A stretch of DNA of 64,000 nucleotides from Sedimentitalea arenosa (GTDB lineage: Bacteria > Pseudomonadota > Alphaproteobacteria > Rhodobacterales > Rhodobacteraceae): positions 62,001-126,000 of the forward strand of contig NZ_JAELVR010000009.1 in the NCBI RefSeq assembly GCF_016428585.1, written 5' to 3'. How positions within the stretch are numbered: the first letter of the stretch is position 1; each line of letters opens with the position of its first letter. Position numbers and translations under genes: made by a program. The notes beneath the pieces were generated by a model. It was given only the letters and a program-made list of their open reading frames with translations. It was not told the origin of the DNA and searched no databases. Shown here piece by piece: positions 37,712-46,217 of this stretch.

Positions 37712-38292
37712 GCGCGCCGCTCCAGCCGCATTGGCTCGGTCTCGGGGCGCAGGGTGCTACCGTCGAATGTCAGCAGGAACAGGCGATTGCGCTTGATCCT
37801 GAAGGGTGCAGGCCCCGTGAAATCCCAGCCAAGCGCACGGGCCAGCATCACCCGCATGATGCCGATGTGGCAAACGACGACCGCGTCCCGGTCGAGGCTG
37901 GCGAGCCAGGGTCGCAACCGCGCATCGACCTCGGCCGGGCTTTCACCGCCGGGCGGTCGGTAGTTCCAGCCCCACTGCTCGATATGGCGAAAGCCCGTTT
38001 CCGGGTCGGCCAGCAGGTCCAGCCCGCGTTGTCCTTCCCAGTCGCCCCAGTTCATCTCGGTCAGGGCGGCCGCTGTCTTGGGACGCCGCCTTGCGACGAT
38101 CTCGGCGGTGTCACGCGCCCTGGCCAGGGGGCTCGACCAGAGGTCTGCGTTCTTCCAACCTGCGGGCAAGCACAGGGCTGCGAGTTCCGCGCGTGCCGCG
38201 TCGTCGAGCGGAATGTCGCTTCGGCCCTGAATCCGACCGGCGCGATTCCAGGCCGTGTGGCCGTGGCGGAGGAGCGCGATTCGGACCATCAT
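37708..38292 (-). CDS. Histidine phosphatase family protein
   Basis: The 194-residue branch-1 histidine phosphatase has the phosphohistidine motif ALLRHGHTAWN (about 6-16), the conserved SSPLARARDTAEI (about 53-65), MNWGDWEGQ (about 79) and CHIGIMRV (about 142). Such enzymes dephosphorylate small sugar phosphates, cobamide precursors or proteins. In this operon a sugar-phosphate substrate is the simplest inference. The stop of the upstream glycosyltransferase overlaps its ATGATG start. Confidence 0.9.
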   Translation of the reverse strand: MMVRIALLRHGHTAWNRAGRIQGRSDIPLDDAARAELAALCLPAGWKNADLWSSPLARARDTAEIVARRRPKTAAALTEMNWGDWEGQRGLDLLADPETGFRHIEQWGWNYRPPGGESPAEVDARLRPWLASLDRDAVVVCHIGIMRVMLARALGWDFTGPAPFRIKRNRLFLLTFDGSTLRPETEPMRLERRA

Positions 38293-39377
38293 GCGCCTGC
38301 AAGCAACGGTGCGACCGCCCGCCAGAACGTGCTGCGTGCCGGGCCGATCAGGTGGTGCGCCGCGATCCTGTCCCGTCCCGCCTGTCCAAGGTCGTGGCGC
38401 ATGGCGGGATCTGCCAACAGCGCATCGATCCGGCCGGCCAGCGCCCCGGGGCCGTCCGCGGGCGCGGGGTAGTTGCCCGGGGCCAGCACGTCGCGCACGC
38501 CCGGGCGGTCCTGCGCCACCACCGGCAAGCCTGAAGCCTGCGCCTCGAGATAGACCATGCCAAATCCCTCGTTGACGCCCGGCCAGAAAAAAAGCGCGGC
38601 GGCGTTGTAGGCGCGGGCCAGATCCTCGGCGCCGAGCGCGCCGAGAAAGCGCACGCGCGGTCCAAGAGGCCGCATCAGGGCCTCGACCTCTCCGCGCATC
38701 GGCCCGTCGCCCGCGATGTCGAGCCGCCATTCGGGATTGGATAACTGGCCCAGCGTCTCGGCGATCAGTTTGTAGGAGGCCAGCTTGTCCCCTGCGCGCA
38801 TCATGCCCGCTGCCAGAACCGCGCGCCCCGGCGTCGCGCAATTCGCAGAGGACGGCAGATCGGTGCGTGGCAGAAAGGGGGGAAGGTTGACCAGAAGCTG
38901 ATCCGCCGGCTTGTCGCGCTTGAGCGTGCTCAGGTCATGCGCGGTCAGATAGAACACGAGGTCGGCGGCATCGGTGGCGGCTTCTGCGGCGGCGGCGAAA
39001 TCGGCCCATGGCCCTGCCAGCCGGCGACGCGCACGGCTGGACTCGATCTGCACGTAGGGCAGGCCGAGCCGCTTGCAGACCACCGGGCCGATCAGGTCGG
39101 GCGCCTTGTAGTAGTTGTGATATGTGACCCAGAGCATCGGCGGGCGCGCGCGCAGCTCTGCACAGAGCCGGTCGGCCTCGGCCACGGCCCGCGATCGCAG
39201 TTCGCGTTGCACCGCAGGGTCGCCCCGTCCATCGCGCAACTGGACCTCCGACACCAGATCGACGGATATCTCGCCGGTCGCGATCGCGGCCATCAGGGCG
39301 CGGGCAAAGGTCCGGTCGCCCGAAGGGACCGGGTGAGTCGGGGCTTTCATCGGGGCGTAGAAGGCGACACGGGCCAT
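38289..39377 (-). CDS. Glycosyltransferase family 4-like protein (A)
   Basis: The 362-residue GT-B glycosyltransferase has the GT4 pattern in its C-terminal half: a RxxxxGAL segment (RVRFLGALGAEDLARAYNAA, about 240-259), FFWPGVNEGFGMVYLEAQASGLPVVA (about 262-287) with the catalytic-site EGFGMVYLEA. The N-terminal domain carries PTHPVPSGDRTFARAL, as in sugar transferases acting on lipid- or protein-linked glycans. It is cytoplasmic, without signal or membrane helix. A four-base gap separates it from the next glycosyltransferase upstream. Confidence 0.9.
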   Translation of the reverse strand: MARVAFYAPMKAPTHPVPSGDRTFARALMAAIATGEISVDLVSEVQLRDGRGDPAVQRELRSRAVAEADRLCAELRARPPMLWVTYHNYYKAPDLIGPVVCKRLGLPYVQIESSRARRRLAGPWADFAAAAEAATDAADLVFYLTAHDLSTLKRDKPADQLLVNLPPFLPRTDLPSSANCATPGRAVLAAGMMRAGDKLASYKLIAETLGQLSNPEWRLDIAGDGPMRGEVEALMRPLGPRVRFLGALGAEDLARAYNAAALFFWPGVNEGFGMVYLEAQASGLPVVAQDRPGVRDVLAPGNYPAPADGPGALAGRIDALLADPAMRHDLGQAGRDRIAAHHLIGPARSTFWRAVAPLLAGA

Positions 39378-39381
39378 CGGT

Positions 39382-40611
39382 CTAGCGCGTCATGTCGGTC
39401 AGGCGCTGCGACAGGCGGGCGATACCCGGCGCCATTCCGAACTCCGTGCGCAGCCGGGACAGGGCGGCTTCGGCCATGGCAAGCGCCTGTGTGGGCCGGT
39501 CTGCGAGCGTTTCGATCGCAGCGGCAAGCGCCTCCGGGCTGTCGTTGGCGAGGATGCCGTGCACGCCACTCTCGATGAATTCCGGAATGGCTGACACGGC
39601 CGTCGACAGGATCGGCAAACGCTGGCTGGCGGCCTCCATCAGCACGTTGGGCAAGCCGTCGCGATCGCCGTCGGACGCGATCCGGCTGGGCAGCACGAAC
39701 AGGTCGCTTGCGCGCATATCGGCGATGACCTGCGGTTGATCGCACGCCCCGCGCCAGGTGATCCGTGCGGCAATTCCGGCCTCCTCGGCCTGTCGTGCCA
39801 AGGCGTCGCCCAGCGGGCCCCCGCCGATATGGGTCCAGGTCCAGTCGATGCGGTCGGGCAGGCGCGCGAGAGCGGCGATCAACCGGTCGAACCCCTTCTT
39901 CTCGACCAGGCGTCCGACCGACAACAGCCGCAGCGGCGCATCGGGGCTGCGCGGTGCACGGTCGGGCGGGAGAGGAAACCGCGACAGGTCGAGACCGTGA
40001 TAGATGAGGTCGATCCGCGACGGTTCCGCCGCCAGCTTGCGAAGCTGTGATGCACCATAGGCGGTGCAGGTCGCACCAAAGCGGGCGCCAGTTTCGTCAT
40101 CGGCCAGCTTCTCCTTGATCTCCCAGTCGGGTGATGTCCAGATATCCTTGGCGTGGGCCGAGAAGCCCCAGGGGATGCGGCGCATGATCGCCGCGTAGCG
40201 CGCGACCGAGGCCGGGGTGTGCAGGAAATGGGCGTAGAGGCCGTTTACGCCGTCGGGCAACTCGGCGGCCAGCACACAGGCCTGTCCGAACCGGCGGATG
40301 CGGTTGACGTCGAGATCGCGGGCCAGGTCCTTGCGCCAGACGGCATAGGCGCGCGCATAGCCGGGCAGGTCGCGCGCCTTGGCGCGGGCGCGCCAGACCC
40401 GCGCGGGATCGTCGTGTAGGTATTCCGGCAGGTAGTGCACCGGTGCCGTCAGACGGTCATGCAACGGGTGCGTCTTGGTGTCCGTCGGGTGGCGCAATGA
40501 CCAGATGTCGAAACGGTGCCCGGCAGCCTCCAGCGCGACAAGCTCTTGCGCGATGAAGGTTTCGGACAAGCGCGGCCAGCCCTTGACGACGACGGCGAAC
40601 TTGCCGGTCAT
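39382..40611 (-). CDS. Glycosyltransferase family 4 protein (B)
   Basis: The 409-residue GT-B glycosyltransferase shows VKGWPRLSETFIAQELVALEAAGH (about 9-32), typical of exopolysaccharide glycosyltransferases. It also has LLSVGRLVEKKGFDRLIAAL (about 229-248) and SRIASDGDRDGLPNVLMEAASQRLPIL (about 308-334), with the ExG-like catalytic segment replaced by DGLPNVLMEA as in many GT4 enzymes. It acts in the cytoplasm on nucleotide or lipid-linked sugars. The ATG overlaps the stop of the upstream gene by four bases. Confidence 0.92.
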   Translation of the reverse strand: MTGKFAVVVKGWPRLSETFIAQELVALEAAGHRFDIWSLRHPTDTKTHPLHDRLTAPVHYLPEYLHDDPARVWRARAKARDLPGYARAYAVWRKDLARDLDVNRIRRFGQACVLAAELPDGVNGLYAHFLHTPASVARYAAIMRRIPWGFSAHAKDIWTSPDWEIKEKLADDETGARFGATCTAYGASQLRKLAAEPSRIDLIYHGLDLSRFPLPPDRAPRSPDAPLRLLSVGRLVEKKGFDRLIAALARLPDRIDWTWTHIGGGPLGDALARQAEEAGIAARITWRGACDQPQVIADMRASDLFVLPSRIASDGDRDGLPNVLMEAASQRLPILSTAVSAIPEFIESGVHGILANDSPEALAAAIETLADRPTQALAMAEAALSRLRTEFGMAPGIARLSQRLTDMTR

Positions 40612-41807
40612 TCGGCTGCCGTTTCTGCCCGCTCGCCCAGCAGCGCCGCAACCCGGTCGGTCACATAGTCCAGACCGTCCAGCAACCCGTCCGAGATCGC
40701 CTCGGATGGCAGCGACTGCGACGGGAGCGCCCGGATGGCAGCGATCATCGCCTGTGGCGTCATCCCATCGCGCGTCTCGTCCAGCATCCGCACGAGGCCC
40801 ATCTCCTCGGCGCGGCTGGCGCGGATGTATTGTTCGAGCCGTGGCACCGTGCGGGGTACGATGACCGCGCGTTTGTCAAAGGACAGAACCTCGCAGAAGG
40901 TGTTGTAGCCACCCATGCAGACGACACCTTCGGCCCCCATGAAGAGCGTTTCGATCTGGGACTCGAACCCGACGGCGGTGACCCGGCCTTGAAGGGCTGC
41001 GACGCGTGTCTCGAACTCGGCCCGTGTTTCTCCCGACAGGAAAGGGCCGTAGACCAGGATCGCGCGCGGGCCAAGCTCGGGGTCCTGCTCGTAGGCCGAC
41101 AATACAAGGTTGACCATCGCCTGTCCGTCGCCGCCACCGCCGGGCGTCACCAGCACATAGGGTTCGGTCGGCGGCGGGGTCGAAGAGCCGGCGGTCCGCC
41201 GCAGGTAGCCCGTCCAGTGCATCCGCCGCTTGACATTGTCGCTCAGGTTCAAGCCCGAGGTGGGGTCGTAGAACGAGCGCAGGCCATAGATCCACAATTC
41301 GTCGTAGTAGGTTTCGGTTGCAGCGATGCCGCCCTTGCGCTCCCATTCCGTCGCGAGGATGCCCGGCTCGTCCAGCACGTCACGCAGCCCAAGGATCAGG
41401 CGAGCACGTCCGCGGCGCGACAGCAGATCGAGCGTGCGCACCAGTTCGCCGCGAAAGCCTGTCGGCTCCTTGTCCACGATCAGGATGTCGGGATCGTACT
41501 GCTCAGCCGTGGCCTTGATCAGTCCCGAGCGCAAGTCGGTGGTCTGTTCGATATCCATGCCCAGCGTCTGCGATACGTAGCTTCCGTCGCGCAGCTTGGT
41601 GACACCGGGCAGACGCACGTGATCGACGCGTGCGGGAAAGGTGAAGCGGCCCGCCACCGGCGACCCGGTCAGGATCAGCGCCGAGGCCGACCGGTCGGCG
41701 CGGGTGATCGCCTCGGCCAGCGCGCGCGAGCGGCGCAGATGGCCCAAACCGAATGTGTCATGGCTGTAGAGCATGATGCGCGCCGCGCGAGGCTTGGGCC
41801 GGGTCAT
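40608..41807 (-). CDS. Glycosyltransferase, MurG/UGT-like (GHLRR type), first gene of operon
   Basis: The 399-residue GT-B-type protein has N-terminal LYSHDTFGLGHLRRSRALAEAI (about 13-34). Its C-terminal donor half contains VTPGGGGDGQAMVNLVL (about 224-240) and VVCMGGYNTFCEVLSFDKRAVIVPR (about 293-317). It is a paralogue of the 36575-37711 product, sharing the GHLRR loop and the CGYNT-type segment. The start is ATG 41807; the open frame upstream of it has no protein-like character. As the first gene of the run its promoter should lie in the 305-base gap shared with the MscS gene. Confidence 0.88.
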   Translation of the reverse strand: MTRPKPRAARIMLYSHDTFGLGHLRRSRALAEAITRADRSASALILTGSPVAGRFTFPARVDHVRLPGVTKLRDGSYVSQTLGMDIEQTTDLRSGLIKATAEQYDPDILIVDKEPTGFRGELVRTLDLLSRRGRARLILGLRDVLDEPGILATEWERKGGIAATETYYDELWIYGLRSFYDPTSGLNLSDNVKRRMHWTGYLRRTAGSSTPPPTEPYVLVTPGGGGDGQAMVNLVLSAYEQDPELGPRAILVYGPFLSGETRAEFETRVAALQGRVTAVGFESQIETLFMGAEGVVCMGGYNTFCEVLSFDKRAVIVPRTVPRLEQYIRASRAEEMGLVRMLDETRDGMTPQAMIAAIRALPSQSLPSEAISDGLLDGLDYVTDRVAALLGERAETAAE

Positions 41808-42112
41808 GTGTGTGTCCCGTCCGGCGTCGGCTGGTGTGCCATCGTCTGCCCCATGTCCGTCACGCGGCCACACATGGCGGCCCCTGCTGAATTCCTTAGA
41901 TACCGTCCAGGCCCTTGCATGTCGCAGCGAAGGCACCGGCCGGTCCGGCAACGCCGACCCTACTATTGAAACGGGGGTCGAATGCAATGGCAAAAAGTTC
42001 GGGCGCCCGGTGCGCCGAAGGCCCTGCGAGGCGGTTCCGCCAAGTCAATTGCGCCGATGGGAACGCTCCTGTAGCGTCCGGTGGACACGTCATATCGGAT
42101 CGAGGGGCCGGC
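41808..42112. promoter_or_regulatory. Divergent intergenic region, glycosyltransferase operon / MscS
   Basis: These 305 bases contain no credible gene. Promoters for both the minus-strand glycosyltransferase operon and the plus-strand mscS-type gene should be here. I could not identify clear promoter boxes, operators or hairpins. Confidence 0.45.
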
Positions 42113-44476
42113 ATGGGCCAATTTCTGCTTCGCCTTGCGCTCGCCTGTCTCGTGGCCCTTTCCATGGTCGGGCCGGCGACGGCCCAGACCCTGCCAAGCC
42201 TCGGGGGCGCCGCCGCGTCTCGTGATGCGGCGCCCGAGGAAACAGCGCTGAGCAAGGCGATCCGGGACGCTGCGGAAAGTGGCGTCAACGTGATCGTGCT
42301 GGATGGAGATGGCAAGCTGGTCGCTGCCGTGACACCGCCGCCGGCGCCTACCGACGCGTCTGCGGCTGCCGACAGCGCGATGCAGGACAAGTCGGCGCTG
42401 ATGCAGGCGCAATCCGAGGTCGCCCAGTTCCGCGCGACTCTCAGAGAGCGGCTCAAGGCCTTGCCGACCTCGCTGGCGGAAGTGGCCTTCATCCTGCGGG
42501 CGACCAGCCCGGACGGTCGTATCATGACTTACGTCGAGGTGCTGTTCTGGACTCTCGTGCTCTTCGTCGTGGCGCGCCTCGTGGTCGGGTATACCTATGG
42601 GCGCAGGTTCGCCCTGGGCCTCATGCGGGCGCGGTCGCTGGAGGCTCCGCAGGGCTATCGCGAGAAGATGCCACTGCTGGTCTTTCGGTTCTTCCTCGGC
42701 ATCGGGGGCACGGTGCTGGGCATGGTGCTGGCTTATGTCTCGGGCGTTCTCATCTTCGATCCCGTCGACGACCTGTCCATCGAACTCACCATCGCGGCCA
42801 TCTATCTTGCCTTCTTCCTGTCGCGAACGGTGTCCGATCTGTGGCGCATGCTGCTGTCGCCCTTCCTCAGCCAGTACCGGATTCCAGTGCTTTCGGACCG
42901 GGACGCCAAGCGGCTCTACTACTGGGCCGCGGGGCTTGCCACCTACAGCATCGTCACCATCATCTTCAGCGCCTGGATCGCGGATTTCGGTTTGAACTAC
43001 AACGTTTACGCGATCCTCTACGGTGCGCTGTCGTTGGTCGGCGCGATCGGCAACATCGCGATGATCCTGTTCAACGCGGGTCCGATTTCCGGCGCGATCC
43101 GGGGTGGGCGCGCGGCGCATGAGGTGCCGCGGCTGACCCGGTTCCTGTCGTTGGCCTGGGCGCCGCTGGTGATCGGATACATCCTGTTCGGCTGGTTCGA
43201 ACTGGCCTTCGACCTCGTGCTCGAGCGTGAGGAATCCGTGCCGCTGATCGCCGGGGCCTACGTGGTCTTCCTGTCGATCGTGGTGGTCTACGGCGGCATC
43301 AACTACGTGATCGAGCGCTATTTCGACCGGGCGCGAAAGGTGGAGCGGTTGAACAGCGAACTGGCGGCCGCCGAGGCGGGGGAGCGCGAGGAGACTGGCG
43401 GCGCCCCGATCGAGCGTCCGCCGCACGAGATCATGACTTATGAGGCGCTGTCCCGGCGTGTCGCCGGGATACTCGCCTTCGTGGCCGGGGCATACGCGAT
43501 GCTCCGGGTCTGGGACCCGGAGAACGCGGTCCTTCCGGATTCCGTGCTGGGCAATCTTCTGGACGTGATCACCATCCTGTTCATCGGCTACGTCGTCTAT
43601 CACCTCTTCCGGATCTGGATCGACAGCAAGATCGCCGAGGAGAGTGTCGATGAATCCGAGGCTGAACTGGGCGACGAGGGCGGCGGCGGCAGTGCCAGCC
43701 GGCTGGCGACCCTGTTGCCGCTGTTCCGAGGCGCGATCCTGGCAGTGGTGGTGGTCTCGATCGCGCTGATCGCGCTGCTGGAACTGGGGATCAACGTGAG
43801 CCCGCTTTTCGCCGGTGCCGGCGTGGTCGGTCTGGCGGTCGGCTTTGGCGCCCAGACCCTCGTGCGAGACATCTTCTCGGGTGCGTTCTTTCTGATCGAC
43901 GACGCTTTCCGCAAGGGCGAGTACATCGACATCGGCGACGTGAAGGGCACTGTCGAGAAGATTTCCGTGCGCTCGTTCCAGCTGCGACACCATCTTGGTG
44001 CCCTGAACACCATTCCGTTCGGCGAGATCAAGGTGCTGACCAATTACTCCCGCGACTGGGTGATCATGAAGCTGCCGCTCCGCGTGACGTATGACACCGA
44101 TGTCGAGAAGGTACGCAAGCTGATCAAGAACCTCGGGATCAAGCTGCTGGAGGACCCGGTCATCGGCGAGAATTTCATCCAGCCGCTGAAGAGCCAGGGT
44201 GTGATCGAGATGCAGGACAGCGCGATGATCATTCGCGTCAAGTTCATGACCAAGCCCGGCGACCAGTGGCTGGTGCGCAAGAAGGTCTATGAAGAGATCC
44301 GCGAGCTCTTTGCCCGCGAGGGGATTCATTTCGCCCATCGCGAGGTGACGGTGCGACTGGCGGATGGCAAGGCCGACGATCTGACGCCGGCGCAGAAGGA
44401 GGCCGTCACCGGCGCGGTGCAAGGGGTGATCGACGACGAGCAGATGGAGGATGATGGTCGCGGCGACGATCGCTGA
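42113..44476 (+). CDS. Large MscS-family mechanosensitive channel
   Basis: The 787-residue protein opens with a signal peptide (hydrophobic core MGQFLLRLALACLVALSM, ending GPATA). A periplasmic region precedes many transmembrane helices (from about 145 on). The MscS pore/beta domain has VVGLAVGFGAQTLVRDIFSGAFFLIDD (about 576-602) and KGEYIDIGDVKGTVEKISVRSFQLR (about 604-628), followed by the alpha-beta C-terminal domain. Such long MscS variants resemble MscK/YbiO-type channels. It would gate under membrane tension to release solutes in osmotic downshock. An ATG at 42113 preceded by GGGG-rich sequence fits the signal peptide. Confidence 0.92.
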   Translation: MGQFLLRLALACLVALSMVGPATAQTLPSLGGAAASRDAAPEETALSKAIRDAAESGVNVIVLDGDGKLVAAVTPPPAPTDASAAADSAMQDKSALMQAQSEVAQFRATLRERLKALPTSLAEVAFILRATSPDGRIMTYVEVLFWTLVLFVVARLVVGYTYGRRFALGLMRARSLEAPQGYREKMPLLVFRFFLGIGGTVLGMVLAYVSGVLIFDPVDDLSIELTIAAIYLAFFLSRTVSDLWRMLLSPFLSQYRIPVLSDRDAKRLYYWAAGLATYSIVTIIFSAWIADFGLNYNVYAILYGALSLVGAIGNIAMILFNAGPISGAIRGGRAAHEVPRLTRFLSLAWAPLVIGYILFGWFELAFDLVLEREESVPLIAGAYVVFLSIVVVYGGINYVIERYFDRARKVERLNSELAAAEAGEREETGGAPIERPPHEIMTYEALSRRVAGILAFVAGAYAMLRVWDPENAVLPDSVLGNLLDVITILFIGYVVYHLFRIWIDSKIAEESVDESEAELGDEGGGGSASRLATLLPLFRGAILAVVVVSIALIALLELGINVSPLFAGAGVVGLAVGFGAQTLVRDIFSGAFFLIDDAFRKGEYIDIGDVKGTVEKISVRSFQLRHHLGALNTIPFGEIKVLTNYSRDWVIMKLPLRVTYDTDVEKVRKLIKNLGIKLLEDPVIGENFIQPLKSQGVIEMQDSAMIIRVKFMTKPGDQWLVRKKVYEEIRELFAREGIHFAHREVTVRLADGKADDLTPAQKEAVTGAVQGVIDDEQMEDDGRGDDR

Positions 44477-44580
44477 GCCCGCCCGTTCGCGCCGGACCAG
44501 CGGCTCCCGCCCCCTCATCCGGCCCCTTGCGGGACCGGTTCGGCGTTGGGCCAGGCCGCGCGTGCCGCGCGGCTGTGGGG

Positions 44581-44940
44581 CTAGATGTCGCGGTCTGGAT
44601 CAGCGATCAGCCTGCCCGAGGTCGCCAGTACGCGGGGCTTTCCGAACCGAGCCGTGAGCGACGCCAGCCCATGACCGAGGAATCGGCAGGTACAGAGCGA
44701 CACGCCGGTGCCGTCGTTCACCAGGATCAGACGATCGCCTTCGAATTCGAGCCCGAAACCGCGCTTTGCCAGAGTGATGATCAACCCTGTCCAATCCTGT
44801 GCCCGATCGAACGCGTCGATCACGTGACAGGCCAGCGACACCGCCGTTTCGCAATCCAGTGCGGTCTCGCCATCGCCGCGGTTTACGCCCGTCCACAGGG
44901 TCGGACGGGGAGAGTCGGGTGGGGGAAGATGGATCGCCAT
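44581..44940 (-). CDS. Unknown conserved-looking protein
   Basis: The 119-residue protein has no signal peptide or membrane segment. Features are a Pro-rich N-terminus (IHLPPPDSPRPTLW), a cysteine-containing helix DCETAVSLACHVIDAFDRA (about 29-47) and a beta-rich C-terminus (FEGDRLILVNDGTGVSLCTC). The composition and codon pattern look coding, but I do not recognise a family. The ATG at 44940 is preceded by a poor ribosome site. It converges with the MscS gene across a 104-base gap and lies 122 bases before the ABC importer operon end, on the same strand as that operon. Confidence 0.6.
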   Translation of the reverse strand: MAIHLPPPDSPRPTLWTGVNRGDGETALDCETAVSLACHVIDAFDRAQDWTGLIITLAKRGFGLEFEGDRLILVNDGTGVSLCTCRFLGHGLASLTARFGKPRVLATSGRLIADPDRDI

Positions 44941-45062
44941 CGCAGGAACTCGCACAAGAACACTTGGTATCAAACCCCGTCAGCATAAGGTGAAGCGGTC
45001 TGATTTTACAGGAGAAAGTCTATGGAGAATTCCCTGATAACGTGTAAAGGCGCGGGGGACGG

Positions 45063-46217
45063 TCAGTCGGCATAGGGGTCGAGGCTGTCGCGTAGCCCGT
45101 CACCGAGGAAGTTGAACGCCAGCACGATCACGATGATCGGCAGCATCGGGATTGCCGTCCAGGGATAGATTTCGATGCTGGCGAGGTTCTGCGCATCGTT
45201 CAACATCACGCCCCAGCTGACCGCCGGCGCCCGCAAACCGAGCCCGAGGAAGGAGAGGGCAGTTTCGCCAAGGATCATCGCCGGGATCGACAGCGTTGCA
45301 GACGCAATCAGGTGGGACATGAAGTTCGGCAACAGGTGTTTTCGGATCACCCGGCCGGAACTGGCCCCCATCATCTCGGCTGCGCGCACGTATTCCTCTT
45401 CGCGCAAGCTCAGGAATTTGGCCCGAACCGCGCGCGCGAGACCTGGCCAGTCAAGTATCCCGAGGATGATCGAGATGATGAAGAACACCGCCACCGGCCC
45501 CCAGTTCGACGGCACCGCCGCCGAAAGGGCCAGCCAGAGCGGCAATTCTGGCAGGGACCGCAGGATTTCGATCACCCTGTTGATCACCCAGTCGATCTTG
45601 CCACCGAAATAGCCGGCGATGCTGCCGAAGCCGATGCCGAGGAAGAAGGAGACCGAAATCCCGATCAGACCCACGGTCAGCGACAGTTGCGCGCCATACA
45701 GGATGCGGCTGAACACGTCGCGCCCCAACCGGTCCGAGCCCCAGAGGAACACGGTCGCGCCATCGGGGGCGCAGAACAGGTGAGTGTCGGATGGGATCAG
45801 TCCGGCCAGCCGGTAGCTTCCTCCCTCGCAGAAGAACTCGAGCGGCATCGGTCGGGTTTCGTCGGTGACGAATTTCCACTGGAAAGTCTCGAGATCGGCC
45901 TCGGCCAAAGTGGGGTACACGAATGGACCGATGAATTCGCCTTCGTGGAACAGGTTGATCGATTGCGGCGGGGCATAGAGATACTCGGAATCCCGCTCGT
46001 TCGCCGTGTAGGGCGCGATGAACCCGACGAAGGGCAACATCAGGTAGCAGACCAGCAGGAAAACTCCCGACACCAGGCCCAGCTTGTGCTGCTTGAACTT
46101 CCGCCAGACCAGCACCCAGTTGGGCGCATCCAGGTCGCGCCGTTCGAGCGTCTGGATATTGGCCTTGGGGTCGAAGGGGGCATCATCGACATAGCGGCCA
46201 TCGGGGAGCCTGCTCAT
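45063..46217 (-). CDS. Opp/Dpp-type ABC transporter permease, DppC/OppC class
   Basis: The 384-residue inner-membrane permease has an N-terminal cytoplasmic tail and a first helix (about 44-68). An unusually long periplasmic loop (about 70-168) contains the SINLFHEGEFIGPFVYPT segment. The binding-protein-dependent transport domain follows, with the EAA loop EYVRAAEMMGASSGRVIRKHLLPN (about 276-299). It pairs with the adjacent DppB-type permease and takes solute from the binding protein encoded upstream. The extended loop occurs in a subset of these importers. The stop-start overlap with its partner is ATGA. Confidence 0.9.
   Translation of the reverse strand: MSRLPDGRYVDDAPFDPKANIQTLERRDLDAPNWVLVWRKFKQHKLGLVSGVFLLVCYLMLPFVGFIAPYTANERDSEYLYAPPQSINLFHEGEFIGPFVYPTLAEADLETFQWKFVTDETRPMPLEFFCEGGSYRLAGLIPSDTHLFCAPDGATVFLWGSDRLGRDVFSRILYGAQLSLTVGLIGISVSFFLGIGFGSIAGYFGGKIDWVINRVIEILRSLPELPLWLALSAAVPSNWGPVAVFFIISIILGILDWPGLARAVRAKFLSLREEEYVRAAEMMGASSGRVIRKHLLPNFMSHLIASATLSIPAMILGETALSFLGLGLRAPAVSWGVMLNDAQNLASIEIYPWTAIPMLPIIVIVLAFNFLGDGLRDSLDPYAD

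Noticed and set aside
41963-44518. Long antisense open frame of about 850 codons opposite the MscS gene
   Set aside because: Same reason: low-complexity, domain-free translation opposite a clear MscS gene.
45022-45075. A 17-residue open frame with an AGGAG ribosome site on the plus strand beside the ABC operon end
   Set aside because: It is too short to judge, overlaps the 3' end of the minus-strand permease gene and has no visible downstream gene to regulate.
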